From contig JAHEEO010000037.1 of assembly GCA_024640665.1 (NCBI GenBank), forward strand, positions 1 to 17,127: a stretch of 17,127 bases of DNA, read 5' to 3'. Both the position numbers and the translations under genes were made by a program. Shown one piece after another: positions 1 through 6,866 of this stretch. The notes beneath the pieces were generated by a model that worked only from the letters and a program-made list of their open reading frames with translations, did no database searches and was not told the origin of the DNA. Position 1 is the stretch's first letter. Each line of letters starts with the position of its first letter. This stretch comes from Rhodospirillales bacterium (GTDB lineage: Bacteria > Pseudomonadota > Gammaproteobacteria > Steroidobacterales > Rariloculaceae).

Positions 1-390
1 TTGCAATTGGTGAAGGGCGGCGGCGGTGCGCTAACGAGGGAGAAAGTCCTGGCGGGCGCTGCGCGCAAATTCGCCTGCATTATCGACGACTCGAAATTGG
101 TGGGAATGCTCGGCACGTTTCCATTGCCTATCGAAGTAATACCAATGGCGCGTTCGTTTGTCGCCCGACAGATTATTAAGGCTGGCGGTCAGCCGATATG
201 GCGAAAAGACTACTTGACGGACAACGGCAATGAAATTCTGGATGTCCAGAATCTGCGCATCACAAACCCAAAAGAACTAGAAACGCGCTTCAACCAGATT
301 CCAGGCGTTGTTACCGTCGGAATCTTTGCTCATCGCGGCGCAGATATTTTACTGGTTGGAGAAGAGTCTCAAGTGCGCACTATTAGGTAA
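1..390 (+). CDS. rpiA: Ribose-5-phosphate isomerase A, C-terminal part (5' truncated by window edge)
   Basis: Cytosolic enzyme interconverting ribose 5-phosphate and ribulose 5-phosphate in the non-oxidative pentose phosphate pathway. The frame is open from base 1, so the first codon (TTG, Leu) is internal and not a start; 129 of roughly 220 residues are present. The motif [11 protein letters not shown] carries the lysine and glutamate that match catalytic Lys94 and Glu103 of the E. coli enzyme. It is followed by typical RpiA signatures ([35 protein letters not shown]). The two catalytic aspartates lie upstream of the window. The stop is TAA at 388-390, only 6 bases from the 3' end of a convergent tRNA gene, and I see no separate rho-independent terminator between them. 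Confidence 0.96.
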   Translation: MQLVKGGGGALTREKVLAGAARKFACIIDDSKLVGMLGTFPLPIEVIPMARSFVARQIIKAGGQPIWRKDYLTDNGNEILDVQNLRITNPKELETRFNQIPGVVTVGIFAHRGADILLVGEESQVRTIR

Positions 391-396
391 GCGCGC

Positions 397-470
397 TGGC
401 TGGGGGACCAGGATTCGAACCTGGGTTCTCGGAGTCAGAGTCCGATGTCCTACCGCTAGACGATCCCCCA
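397..470 (-). tRNA. tRNA-Gln (anticodon CUG)
   Basis: The cloverleaf is readable on the - strand. The acceptor stem is 7 bp (TGGGGGA with TCCCCCA), followed by discriminator G and an encoded CCA at 399-397. The D-arm closes with GTC/GAC, the anticodon stem is TCGGA/TCCGA, and the loop CTCTGAC places anticodon CTG at 438-436. The T-arm is CCAGG-TTCGAAT-CCTGG. Total length is 74 nt including CCA. It lies 43 nt downstream of rpsI on the same strand, and I see no convincing promoter in that gap, so processing from rplM-rpsI read-through is likely. The isotype follows from the anticodon. Confidence 0.96.
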
Positions 471-513
471 AATACACGAGGGCACAAGAAATTGGCTTGC
501 CGGTACTTGTGAA

Positions 514-906
514 TTAGCGCTTGGAGAACTGGGTAGCTCTGCGAGCCTTGCGCAGGCCAACTTTCTTACGCTCAACTTCACGCGCGTCGCGGGTTACAAA
601 CCCAGCCTTGCGTAAAGACGGGCGAAGAGCTTCGTCGAAGACCATCAATGCGCGTGTTATCCCGTGCCGGATTGCGCCGGCCTGACCGGTTGTTCCGCCG
701 CCACTCACAGTGGCTTTGATATCGAAGCGATTCGCCATGTCGGCAACTTCGAGCGGCTGACGAACAATCATCCGAGCGGTTTCCCGGCCGAAAAACTGAT
801 CCAAAGGCCGACCGTTGACAACGATTTGCCCACTGCCCGGAGAGATAAAGACACGCGCCGCGGCGCTCTTGCGCCGACCCGTGCCATAGTAATGTTCGTT
901 CGCCAT
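514..906 (-). CDS. rpsI: 30S ribosomal protein S9
   Basis: Small-subunit ribosomal protein whose C-terminal tail reaches the P-site tRNA. At 130 aa it matches the usual bacterial length. It has the S9 signatures [13 protein letters not shown] near residues 7-19 and [15 protein letters not shown] near 69-83, and it ends in the canonical basic SKR tail. The ATG at 906-904 follows the rplM stop by 4 nt. Its ribosome binding site (GGAGA, about 9 nt upstream) lies within the end of rplM, so the two genes are one operon as in most bacteria. A tRNA-Gln gene follows on the same strand. Confidence 0.98.
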   Translation of the reverse strand: MANEHYYGTGRRKSAAARVFISPGSGQIVVNGRPLDQFFGRETARMIVRQPLEVADMANRFDIKATVSGGGTTGQAGAIRHGITRALMVFDEALRPSLRKAGFVTRDAREVERKKVGLRKARRATQFSKR

Positions 907-910
907 CTAA

Positions 911-1339
911 CTATATCTCCAAGGCAGTCGGCTGCTGCGCTTCATGCGGATGCGTATTTCCACTAACCACCTTAAGCTTCTTGAGCATCTGCCGGCCTAA
1001 TGTATTTCGAGGCAACATGCCCTTGACTGCTAAGGTAAGCACCCGCTCGGGCGCCCGATCCAGCATTTTTTCCAGTGACTCGGACTTCATATTGCCGATA
1101 TAGCCAGTGTGATGGTAATACATCTTATCGCTGAGTTTTCGCCCCGTGACACGGACCTTCTCAGCGTTAATCACAACGATGTAGTCCCCTGTGTCGACAT
1201 GCGGAGTGTATTCAGGCTTGTGTTTTCCGCGTAATCGGCGAGCAAGCTCGGATGCAAGGCGGCCCAACGTCTTGCCACTGGCATCGACGAGGTACCATCC
1301 ACGATTTACGGACTCTGGTTTTGCGGAAAACGTCTTCAT
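911..1339 (-). CDS. rplM: 50S ribosomal protein L13
   Basis: Early-assembly large-subunit protein, first gene of the rplM-rpsI operon. From the ATG at 1339-1337 the product is 142 aa, identical in length to E. coli L13. It starts MKTFSAKPE and carries the family motifs [60 protein letters not shown] and AAQQP-like AQQPTALEI. The frame is open 7 codons further upstream to a TTG at 1360, but the L13 family begins at MKTF and an AGGCAG ribosome binding site lies just ahead of this ATG, so I chose the shorter form. In E. coli, L13 represses its own operon through the mRNA leader; whether that holds here is unknown. Confidence 0.98.
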   Translation of the reverse strand: MKTFSAKPESVNRGWYLVDASGKTLGRLASELARRLRGKHKPEYTPHVDTGDYIVVINAEKVRVTGRKLSDKMYYHHTGYIGNMKSESLEKMLDRAPERVLTLAVKGMLPRNTLGRQMLKKLKVVSGNTHPHEAQQPTALEI

Positions 1340-1351
1340 AGCTGCCTGATG

Positions 1352-1369
1352 GCGCGACAAGGATCGCGC
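1352..1369 (-). promoter_or_regulatory. Inverted repeat in the rplM leader region
   Basis: A perfect 6-bp inverted repeat GCGCGA/TCGCGC with a 6-nt loop lies 12 to 30 nt upstream of the rplM ATG. If it is transcribed it would form a hairpin next to the ribosome binding site, a position compatible with the L13 autoregulation known in E. coli. The candidate promoter proposed for this gene would start transcription near 1363, inside the repeat. In that case the RNA hairpin would not form and the repeat could only act as DNA. Function is inferred. Confidence 0.35.
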
Positions 1370-1398
1370 ATATTAATGTTCTCGGCGGATGCACGCAA
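1370..1398 (-). promoter_or_regulatory. Candidate sigma70 promoter for rplM-rpsI
   Basis: On the - strand TTGCGT (1398-1393) and TAATAT (1375-1370) are separated by 17 nt. They match the -35 consensus at 3 of 6 positions and the -10 consensus at 4 of 6. The -35 hexamer is exactly the loop of a 5-bp inverted repeat (GATGC/GCATC, 1388-1403). Transcription would start near 1363, about 24 nt before the ATG. Moderate to weak match, supported mainly by spacing and position. Confidence 0.35.
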
Positions 1399-1433
1399 GC
1401 ATCGTCGCGCTTTATTTGGGTTGCCCTACGCGT

Positions 1434-2150
1434 TCAAAACGCATATTCGAGCGAAATTGCAGTAAATCGGTCGGTTTTGCTCAGCCCAACTGGCACATCC
1501 GAGTTGTTGCGGATGCGATAGGACAATACGAGCGCGATATTGCCAATGATGTCGGCGCGCAGTTCCGAGATGGTTTCGGTGCTGGTATTAGAGGACCCGC
1601 TCTCAATCACCAGAGACTGAGCAAATTCCGACGATTCGCTGATATTCCAGACATAGTTCAAGGCGCCACGCCCTATGCTGTCATCTTGACTAGCGCCACT
1701 TCTAAGCTCCGCCTGACGGGCACCAAAACCGATTTCCGCATCGAGCTGATGTTTCTCGCTGTCGATTAGATGTCGACCATAACCCACTGTTTCGGACAAT
1801 TGATTGTCGTAAGCGGAAAACTTGTCGCTCTGCCATTCGAGTGCGCCGAACAGGTAGCTCTTCTCGCTTAAGTCCCGCCTTGCAACATAACCGGCGAAAT
1901 AGGCTTCGGCGGTTGTAATTCCGCTGGCGTCTGCCTTGACAGCCGACAGACCGAACTCATGACTCCAGAGCGTCTGCTTCCACAACAAGCCAAATGCTGC
2001 GTTGGCGTTCGTACTGTCTGTATTGCCGCTCGTCGATAGATACCCCAGCGATGCTTTTCCCTCAATAGGACTTTCGTCTGACTCTTCCTGGGCGACCGCG
2101 CTGCCGGCAAAGGCCAAACTAATCGCGACAATGGCGAGTTTCTTGAACAC
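1434..2150 (-). CDS. DUF481 family outer-membrane beta-barrel protein (YdiY-like)
   Basis: A 238-aa protein with a clear Sec signal peptide: KK at residues 3-4, a hydrophobic core at 5-16 and AVA|Q cleavage after residue 20. The mature part opens with the DUF481 signature GYLSTSGNTDSTN and then alternates polar and hydrophobic residues as in beta-strands. It ends in YAF, a C-terminal phenylalanine typical of BAM-assembled outer-membrane barrels. The family is often described as salt-induced outer-membrane protein, but its role is not well defined. The start is GTG at 2150-2148 with a good GGAGA site 7 nt upstream. It diverges from coq7 and lies in tandem with rplM, about 95 nt upstream of the L13 start. 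No clear terminator separates it from rplM. Confidence 0.88.
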   Translation of the reverse strand: MFKKLAIVAISLAFAGSAVAQEESDESPIEGKASLGYLSTSGNTDSTNANAAFGLLWKQTLWSHEFGLSAVKADASGITTAEAYFAGYVARRDLSEKSYLFGALEWQSDKFSAYDNQLSETVGYGRHLIDSEKHQLDAEIGFGARQAELRSGASQDDSIGRGALNYVWNISESSEFAQSLVIESGSSNTSTETISELRADIIGNIALVLSYRIRNNSDVPVGLSKTDRFTAISLEYAF

Positions 2151-2181
2151 TGACGGTTCTCCAATCTACGAATTTGCGCGC

Positions 2182-2210
2182 ATGATACTGGCTGAGCTGC
2201 AGGATTTCAG
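2182..2210 (-). promoter_or_regulatory. Candidate sigma70 promoter for the DUF481 gene
   Basis: On the - strand CTGAAA (2210-2205) and TATCAT (2187-2182) are separated by 17 nt, matching consensus at 4 of 6 and 5 of 6 positions. Transcription would start near 2175, giving a leader of about 25 nt with the GGAGA ribosome binding site. It overlaps the candidate coq7 promoter on the opposite strand, so the two could compete. Confidence 0.45.
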
Positions 2211-2220
2211 CAGATATAAT
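2192..2220 (+). promoter_or_regulatory. Candidate sigma70 promoter for coq7 with a perfect -10
   Basis: TATAAT at 2215-2220 is an exact -10 hexamer. The -35 at 17 nt spacing is CTGAGC (2192-2197), a weak 3 of 6 match. Transcription would start at about 2227-2228, coinciding with the second in-frame ATG of coq7 and implying a leaderless message. The first in-frame ATG (2219) lies inside the -10 and could not be translated from this promoter. Confidence 0.4.
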
Positions 2221-2863
2221 GCGCAGCATGCGTCACCAACTCAGTCTCTCCGACGAAATCATCGCAAACGTGTCGCGCGGATTGCGCACCTGTTTTGCTT
2301 CAACGCAAGCCGCGAGACCTCGCCCTGCGCGCGGCCAACACGCAGAACTCAGCGCAGCGGACGCAGCGGAAAGCATCAAATTGATGCGCGTCAATCACGC
2401 GGGGGAAGTCTCGGCACAGGCACTTTATTATGGCCAAGCGCTCGTCGCCCGCTCCGACGAAACTCGCAAACACCTCGAAAACGCAGCGCAGGAAGAACAC
2501 GACCATCTTGTGTGGTGCGCGCAGAGATTAACTGAACTCGGTGGACGCACCAGCCATCTCACACCCCTGTGGTATGCAGGCAGTTTCGCGATAGGCGCGA
2601 TCGCCGGATTGAGCGGCGATAAACACAGTCTTGGTTTTGTACAGGAAACGGAAAAACAGGTGGAAGCTCACCTGGAAGATCATTTACAGCGGCTCTCGAG
2701 CGCCGATTCCCCGAGCCGCAAGATCCTCGAACAGATGGCAGAAGACGAAGCACGGCACGGACAAAATGCAGCCGCGGCCGGTGCAATTGCGATTTCAACA
2801 ACTCGCCAGCGACTGATGGCCGTGGGTGGCTCCATTTTGCGACAGGTTGCACGCATCTTGTGA
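2219..2863 (+). CDS. coq7: Demethoxyubiquinone hydroxylase, diiron monooxygenase (Coq7)
   Basis: Hydroxylates the polyprenyl-methoxybenzoquinone ring in the penultimate step of aerobic ubiquinone synthesis, at the inner membrane. Up to 214 aa. The duplicated diiron motifs are intact: E63 in NHAGEVSAQ, E93-x-x-H96, E145 in QETEKQVEAH, and E177-x-x-H180 near EDEARHGQ. The first three ligand intervals (30, 3 and 49 residues) match those I recall for human COQ7. Two starts are possible: ATG 2219 and ATG 2228. The only Shine-Dalgarno-like AGGA (2201-2204) is 14 nt from the first, too far, and a perfect -10 overlaps that ATG, so 2228 as a leaderless start is attractive. The stop codon is embedded in a CRP-type operator for the next gene. 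Confidence 0.95.
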   Translation: MRSMRHQLSLSDEIIANVSRGLRTCFASTQAARPRPARGQHAELSAADAAESIKLMRVNHAGEVSAQALYYGQALVARSDETRKHLENAAQEEHDHLVWCAQRLTELGGRTSHLTPLWYAGSFAIGAIAGLSGDKHSLGFVQETEKQVEAHLEDHLQRLSSADSPSRKILEQMAEDEARHGQNAAAAGAIAISTTRQRLMAVGGSILRQVARIL

Positions 2864-2875
2864 CTCGGGTCACAA
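2858..2875. promoter_or_regulatory. Perfect CRP/Vfr-type operator upstream of the crp-like gene
   Basis: TTGTGAC-TCGG-GTCACAA is a perfect 7+7 palindrome containing the exact consensus TGTGA-N6-TCACA (2859-2874). It overlaps the coq7 stop codon (2861-2863) and is centred at 2866.5, 84 nt upstream of the crp-like ATG. The downstream protein keeps the recognition-helix residues that read this site in E. coli CRP, so autoregulation is a direct inference. Confidence 0.85.
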
Positions 2876-2892
2876 CTTGACCTATAAGGAGC

Positions 2893-2920
2893 TTGTCAGG
2901 CTTCACGCAATTGATTAAAT
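2893..2920 (+). promoter_or_regulatory. Candidate promoter of the crp-like gene
   Basis: TTGTCA (2893-2898, 5 of 6) and TTAAAT (2915-2920, 4 of 6) are 16 nt apart. Transcription would start near 2927, placing the CRP operator about 60 bp upstream, the classic class I activation distance. An alternative -10, TATAAG at 2883-2888, would put the operator near -28 and predict repression instead. The sequence alone does not decide between them. Confidence 0.4.
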
Positions 2921-2950
2921 AACCTATTACGTAAAACGGGAGCCAAAGAA

Positions 2951-3637
2951 ATGCAAGATGCCCTTAGACCTTTGACGGATTTTCCGGCCATTAATCGATT
3001 CTTGAGCTATTGTCGCTCACGAACGGTTCCGGCCAAGACCGTCGTAATTCACGCAGGCGATTTGCCTGACGTGCTGTACTACATTGTTGACGGTTCCGTC
3101 GAGGTCATGATTGAAGACGAAGACGGAAATGAAATGGTGTTGGCATATCTCAACAAAGGCCAGTTTTTTGGCGAGATGGGCTTATTCCACGAGCAACCTA
3201 CCCGCAGCGCGTGGGTTCGTACTCGAACGGAAAGCGAAATCGCTGAAATGACCTACCCGCGGTTTCGACAGATCGCGTCGGAAAGCCCAGGCATCGTATT
3301 TGAATTGGCAACGCAGCTCGCGACGCGTCTCGATCGTACGAATCGTAAACTGGGTGATCTCGCATTTGTGGATGTAACGGGTCGGGTTGCACACGCCATC
3401 ATGGACCTGTGCAAAGAACCAGACGCGATGACACATCCTGACGGCATGCAAATCAAGGTATCCAGGCAAGAGCTATCTCGCCTTGTGGGTTGTTCTCGCG
3501 AAATGGCTGGACGCGTTCTCAAAGTGCTCGAAGAGCAAGGGCTCGTCAGCGCGAGCGGCAAAACCATCGTGGTTTACAACGCACGTCGCGATCCACCTCG
3601 GCCACAACGCCGCGAGCCTCTGCGCCGGCAGGCCTAG
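2951..3637 (+). CDS. crp: cAMP receptor protein family transcription factor (CRP/Vfr-like)
   Basis: Global regulator of the CRP/Vfr branch, 228 aa. The N-terminal cyclic-nucleotide domain keeps the ligand residues G74-E75 and R85-S86 and has T130; the residue matching E. coli Ser128 is Asn131. The long dimer helix precedes FVDVTGRV. The segment at 159-167 (AMTHPDGMQ) is identical to activating region 1 of E. coli CRP. The HTH has RQELSRLVGCSREMAGR with R183, E184 and R188, the residues that read TGTGA. A 16-residue tail after the usual end (213-228) is rich in Arg (6) and Pro (4). The start is ATG with GGGAG 8 nt upstream. It follows coq7 by 87 nt and has an exact own-family operator in that gap. 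Whether it binds cAMP or another ligand is not settled. Confidence 0.93.
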   Translation: MQDALRPLTDFPAINRFLSYCRSRTVPAKTVVIHAGDLPDVLYYIVDGSVEVMIEDEDGNEMVLAYLNKGQFFGEMGLFHEQPTRSAWVRTRTESEIAEMTYPRFRQIASESPGIVFELATQLATRLDRTNRKLGDLAFVDVTGRVAHAIMDLCKEPDAMTHPDGMQIKVSRQELSRLVGCSREMAGRVLKVLEEQGLVSASGKTIVVYNARRDPPRPQRREPLRRQA

Positions 3638-3665
3638 ATGCCCGCTACTTTGAATAAGCGACTGC

Positions 3666-4445
3666 CTACTTGAGCGAACGCTCCGATTTGATTCGCTCAT
3701 AAGCTGCACGAATCTCGTGGGTCTTCTGTTTCGCGACCTCTGTCATCGATTCAGGTAGACCCCGAGATACGAGCTTATCGGGATGATGCTGACTCATTAG
3801 CCTTCGATAAGCCGTCTTGACTTGTTGATCCGATGCGCGCGCTTCGATTCCTAAAGTGCGATAGGCAGCATCAAGCGGCAAGGATTGTTGCGCGACACTC
3901 CCTTGCGATCGCCCGCGCACGGTTGCTTCAATCTGCGCGAACTCGACACGGCCCAAGCCCAAGGCTTGGGCTGCGGTCCACAACAAACGCCGTTGTGTCT
4001 GACTAATGCCACCGGCACCCATTGCTGCCTGCATTTGGATGTCCATAAATGCGCGTGCGATATCGTTATGCCCCCGCGCTGCTGCTCGCAACGACTGCAC
4101 TCTCTGCTCCAGCGGATAGCTCCGACTCTTGCCCGCAGTAAAGTGACCGATTGCCTCACGGACAGCGTCCGGCGCAAGCCCCATACCATGCATGATTTGC
4201 CGCGCCACCTGTATCTCGTTTTCGGTCACGCGGCCATCAGACTTCGCCAAGTGCCCCATCATTTCGAATGTGGTCTTGAAGAACAAAGCTTGGGCAGTCG
4301 ATGCGCTGAACAATCCTTCACGCAGCGCATGGGCGCCCAAGCCCTGGTCGAATTGGTGGCCCAATGCGGCCCCAAGCATCGACCCCCACGGCCCGCCCAC
4401 AGCGAACCCCAGCACACCCCCGAGCGCCTTGCCTATCCACTGCAT
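3666..4445 (-). CDS. djlA: DjlA-type co-chaperone: TerB domain plus C-terminal J domain
   Basis: A 259-aa inner-membrane DnaJ-like co-chaperone that would stimulate DnaK. The N-terminus has a glycine-rich hydrophobic segment (residues 5-30, GGVLGFAVGGPWGSMLGAALG) like the single DjlA membrane anchor. A TerB-like helical domain covers about 50-175 (FEMMGHLAKSDGRVTENEI is characteristic). The J domain is at about 190-256, with the essential HPD tripeptide at 221-223. A Gln/Ser-rich linker separates the two domains. The ATG at 4445 has no good Shine-Dalgarno sequence. It is convergent with crp (28 nt between the stops, no clear terminator) and divergent from purC. The intergenic 116 bp holds no promoter that I can place with confidence. 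Confidence 0.9.
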   Translation of the reverse strand: MQWIGKALGGVLGFAVGGPWGSMLGAALGHQFDQGLGAHALREGLFSASTAQALFFKTTFEMMGHLAKSDGRVTENEIQVARQIMHGMGLAPDAVREAIGHFTAGKSRSYPLEQRVQSLRAAARGHNDIARAFMDIQMQAAMGAGGISQTQRRLLWTAAQALGLGRVEFAQIEATVRGRSQGSVAQQSLPLDAAYRTLGIEARASDQQVKTAYRRLMSQHHPDKLVSRGLPESMTEVAKQKTHEIRAAYERIKSERSLK

Positions 4446-4561
4446 CAGCTAGCTGACTTCTACACGAAGCAGCAGCACAGAGCGCACGCAGCAGCGACTA
4501 GATGTTGATCCGAACGAGCCCATGGCGTCATTATTCTGCGATTCTCATCTAAAGCAACACG

Positions 4562-5461
4562 ATGACAACCGCCAACCCCCCGTTATTTGAAGCTAACCTA
4601 ACCAGCTTGCCATGCATCGCTCGAGGCAAGGTACGTGATATTTATGCCGTTGAAGACAAGCACTTACTCATTGTTGCGAGCGATCGAATCTCTGCATTTG
4701 ACGTGGTGCTGCCGGACCCGATACCCAACAAGGGCATGGTCCTGACTGCCATTTCCAACATGTGGTTTGCGCGTTTGGCGCATGTCATCGACAACCACGC
4801 GACCGGAATCGATCCGGAATCGGTGGTTGAAGACAGCGAAAAAGCCATCGTTCGAAATCGCGCGGTTGTGGTCGAAAGACTCACACCGTTACCGATTGAA
4901 GCCGTCGTGCGCGGATACCTGATCGGCTCCGGCTGGAAAGACTACTGCGCGACCGGTCGGGTCTCCGGCGTGGCCATACCACCCGGAACCGAGCTGGCGG
5001 AACGACTTCAACAACCCATTTTTACCCCCAGCACCAAAGCGCAGCAGGGCTTGCACGACGAAAATATATCGTTTGCGGAAGCCGTTGAACTGGTTGGCAG
5101 CGACATTGCCAATCAAGTTCGCGACACGTCGCTCAAACTTTATGCAGAAGCCGCGCAGCACGCTCGCAAAGCGGGGATCATCATTGCTGATACCAAGTTT
5201 GAATTTGGGCTGACGGATGATGGTCGGCTCAAGCTAATAGATGAAGTGCTCACACCCGACTCGTCACGCTTTTGGCCTGCAGAAACTTACCGCCCCGGTA
5301 TTTCGCCGCCAAGCTTCGACAAGCAATACGTGCGGGACTATCTCGAAACACTGCAATGGAACAAACAACCGCCTGCACCCAAACTGCCGGCTGTCGTCAT
5401 TGCGAGAACCAGCGAAAAATACATGGAAGCCCTGCGAGCGTTTCAGGCGATCGACGATTAG
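4562..5461 (+). CDS. purC: SAICAR synthase, long form
   Basis: Phosphoribosylaminoimidazole-succinocarboxamide synthase: CAIR + Asp + ATP to SAICAR in purine synthesis. Motifs are GKVRDIY at 22-28, [20 protein letters not shown] near 39-58, [29 protein letters not shown] and [15 protein letters not shown]. At 299 aa it is the longer type (about 300 aa, as in yeast Ade1 and some gammaproteobacteria) and not the ~237-aa enteric form. The ATG has no obvious Shine-Dalgarno sequence; TCTAAA at 4548-4553 is a poor -10 candidate close to the start. It is divergent from djlA and convergent with pmbA (12 nt between stops). PurE and PurK, which make its substrate, lie about 1.4 kb downstream. Confidence 0.97.
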   Translation: MTTANPPLFEANLTSLPCIARGKVRDIYAVEDKHLLIVASDRISAFDVVLPDPIPNKGMVLTAISNMWFARLAHVIDNHATGIDPESVVEDSEKAIVRNRAVVVERLTPLPIEAVVRGYLIGSGWKDYCATGRVSGVAIPPGTELAERLQQPIFTPSTKAQQGLHDENISFAEAVELVGSDIANQVRDTSLKLYAEAAQHARKAGIIIADTKFEFGLTDDGRLKLIDEVLTPDSSRFWPAETYRPGISPPSFDKQYVRDYLETLQWNKQPPAPKLPAVVIARTSEKYMEALRAFQAIDD

Positions 5462-5473
5462 GCTGCGCCCAAA

Positions 5474-6805
5474 CTATTGGCCAGCGACCGTCATTCCCTC
5501 GATCAGGACACAGCCAGAGCGGATCGTGCCTCGCACATCAACGTCCGAGCCAATCGCGGAAATATTGGAAAACATGTCGCGCAGGTTTCCGGCTATCGTC
5601 ACTTCACTGACGGGATGAATCGTCTCGCCGCGCTCGACCCAGAACCCGGCTGCGCCGCGTGAGTAATCGCCGGTGACGGTATTCACACCTTGGCCCAGCA
5701 ATTCCCCGACGACGAAAACTCTATCGAGCCCAGCGACGATTTCCGCCTGTGTTCCCGCCGTGGGTGCCACGAGTAAATTGTGAACTCCGCCCGCATTTGC
5801 CGTCGTCGTCAATCCTAAGCGCCGTGCGGAATAGGCGCTCAATACATATCCTGTTAGCGTGCCGTGGTCGATCAGCGTTCGGGGCTGCGTTGCCACGCCG
5901 TCGGAATCGAAGGCGGCACTGCCGAAAGCGCGCGGAATATGCGGCCGCTCTTCGATATTCACGAACTCGGGAAAAATCTGCGTGCCCGCTGCATCCAACA
6001 AGAAAGAGGAACGCCGGTACTGGCTCGTGCCGCTGATTGCTGCAACGAGATGTCCAAACAAGCCACGACCGATTTCTGCAGGATATAGGACTGGCACAGT
6101 CCGAGTCGTGAGCTGTCGGGAGCCCAGCCTCGCCACAGCGCGCCTCGCGGCCCGCTCGCCGACGGTCTCGGGCCTATCAAGCTCATCACTCGAGCGCGCG
6201 CTGGTGACCCAGTAATCGCGCTCTAAACCCGCGTCGTCCTGCGCGACCACGCTGCAGCTGATTGCGTGACTGCTACTGGCATAGCCGCCCACAAATCCGT
6301 GACTGTTGGCATACACACGATATGCGGCGTCGGTAGAAAGCGTCGCCCCTTCGGAGTTTTGAATGCGTGAATCTGCGCCACGGGCGGCATCTTCTGCCTC
6401 GCGCGCAACCCGCTCCGCGCGCGACACATCGATCTCCCACGGGTGATATAGATCGAGATCGGGCGTCGACTGTGCCATCGCTTCGGCTGGCGCTAGACCA
6501 GCAAATTCGTCACGTACAGTGTGTGCAGCGATACTCAGCGCCTTGCGCACGACAGCTTCGACGCTGTGCCGCGAGAGGTCAGTCGTGCTGGCGCTACCCT
6601 TTCTGCCATCTTTGTAGACGGTAATACCCAAACCGCGGTTCTTGTGACGCTCGACAGACTCCAGCTCACCCATACGAACGGTTACGCTGAGCCCCTCGTC
6701 AGTGTTCACGCCGACTTCCGATTGCGTTGCGCCAAGTGACTGCGCAAGTTCAATCGCGTGGGCTGCACAATCCTGCAATGATTCTTTTAGGCCATCGACA
6801 TTCAC
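5474..6805 (-). CDS. pmbA: TldE/PmbA subunit of the TldD/TldE metalloprotease
   Basis: Partner of TldD in a heterodimeric cytosolic protease known in E. coli for maturing microcin B17 and degrading the CcdA antitoxin. At 443 aa it has near the usual family length. The start is GTG at 6805-6803 with GAAGG about 6 nt upstream. Typical features: E-x-RMGELESVERHKNRGLGITVY near residues 41-64, the central PVLYPAEIGRGLFGHL, LIDHGTLTGYVLSAYSARRLGL, GDYSRGAAGFWVERGE and the terminal IEGMTVAG. There is no HExxxH zinc motif, as expected for the TldE half; the zinc half is tldD at 10535-11998. It is divergent from purE across 61 bp with overlapping candidate promoters (TAGAAT at 6847-6842 on this strand). 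No yjgA gene follows it. Confidence 0.95.
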   Translation of the reverse strand: MNVDGLKESLQDCAAHAIELAQSLGATQSEVGVNTDEGLSVTVRMGELESVERHKNRGLGITVYKDGRKGSASTTDLSRHSVEAVVRKALSIAAHTVRDEFAGLAPAEAMAQSTPDLDLYHPWEIDVSRAERVAREAEDAARGADSRIQNSEGATLSTDAAYRVYANSHGFVGGYASSSHAISCSVVAQDDAGLERDYWVTSARSSDELDRPETVGERAARRAVARLGSRQLTTRTVPVLYPAEIGRGLFGHLVAAISGTSQYRRSSFLLDAAGTQIFPEFVNIEERPHIPRAFGSAAFDSDGVATQPRTLIDHGTLTGYVLSAYSARRLGLTTTANAGGVHNLLVAPTAGTQAEIVAGLDRVFVVGELLGQGVNTVTGDYSRGAAGFWVERGETIHPVSEVTIAGNLRDMFSNISAIGSDVDVRGTIRSGCVLIEGMTVAGQ

Positions 6806-6830
6806 GGGTTGCCTTCACTAATCCAACTAG

Positions 6831-6860
6831 GTGAGAACCCGATTCTAACTGCTGTACAAT
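6831..6860 (+). promoter_or_regulatory. Candidate promoter for purEK, possibly giving a leaderless mRNA
   Basis: GTGAGA (6831-6836, 4 of 6) and TACAAT (6855-6860, 5 of 6) are separated by 18 nt. The ATG of purE begins 7 nt after the -10, where transcription normally starts, and no Shine-Dalgarno sequence precedes it. No PurR-like palindrome is visible in the 61-bp gap. Confidence 0.45.
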
Positions 6861-6866
6861 GCCTTA

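Noticed and set aside
308..517. 69-aa + strand frame running through the tRNA
   Set aside because: It overlaps rpiA and then translates the antisense strand of the tRNA (the GTRIRTWVLGVRVRCPTA stretch), a common false ORF.
1106..1121. TGTGA half-site inside rplM as a second CRP operator
   Set aside because: The other half (TACAT-like) does not match TCACA, and the site lies within coding sequence with no promoter beside it.
1340..1360. Seven-codon N-terminal extension of L13 from TTG
   Set aside because: The L13 family begins at MKTF, the ATG at 1339 has its own ribosome binding site, and the extension overlaps the inverted repeat in the leader.
2002..2535. 177-aa + strand frame across the DUF481-coq7 gap
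   Set aside because: It overlaps the start of both real genes in wrong frames and shows no domain pattern.
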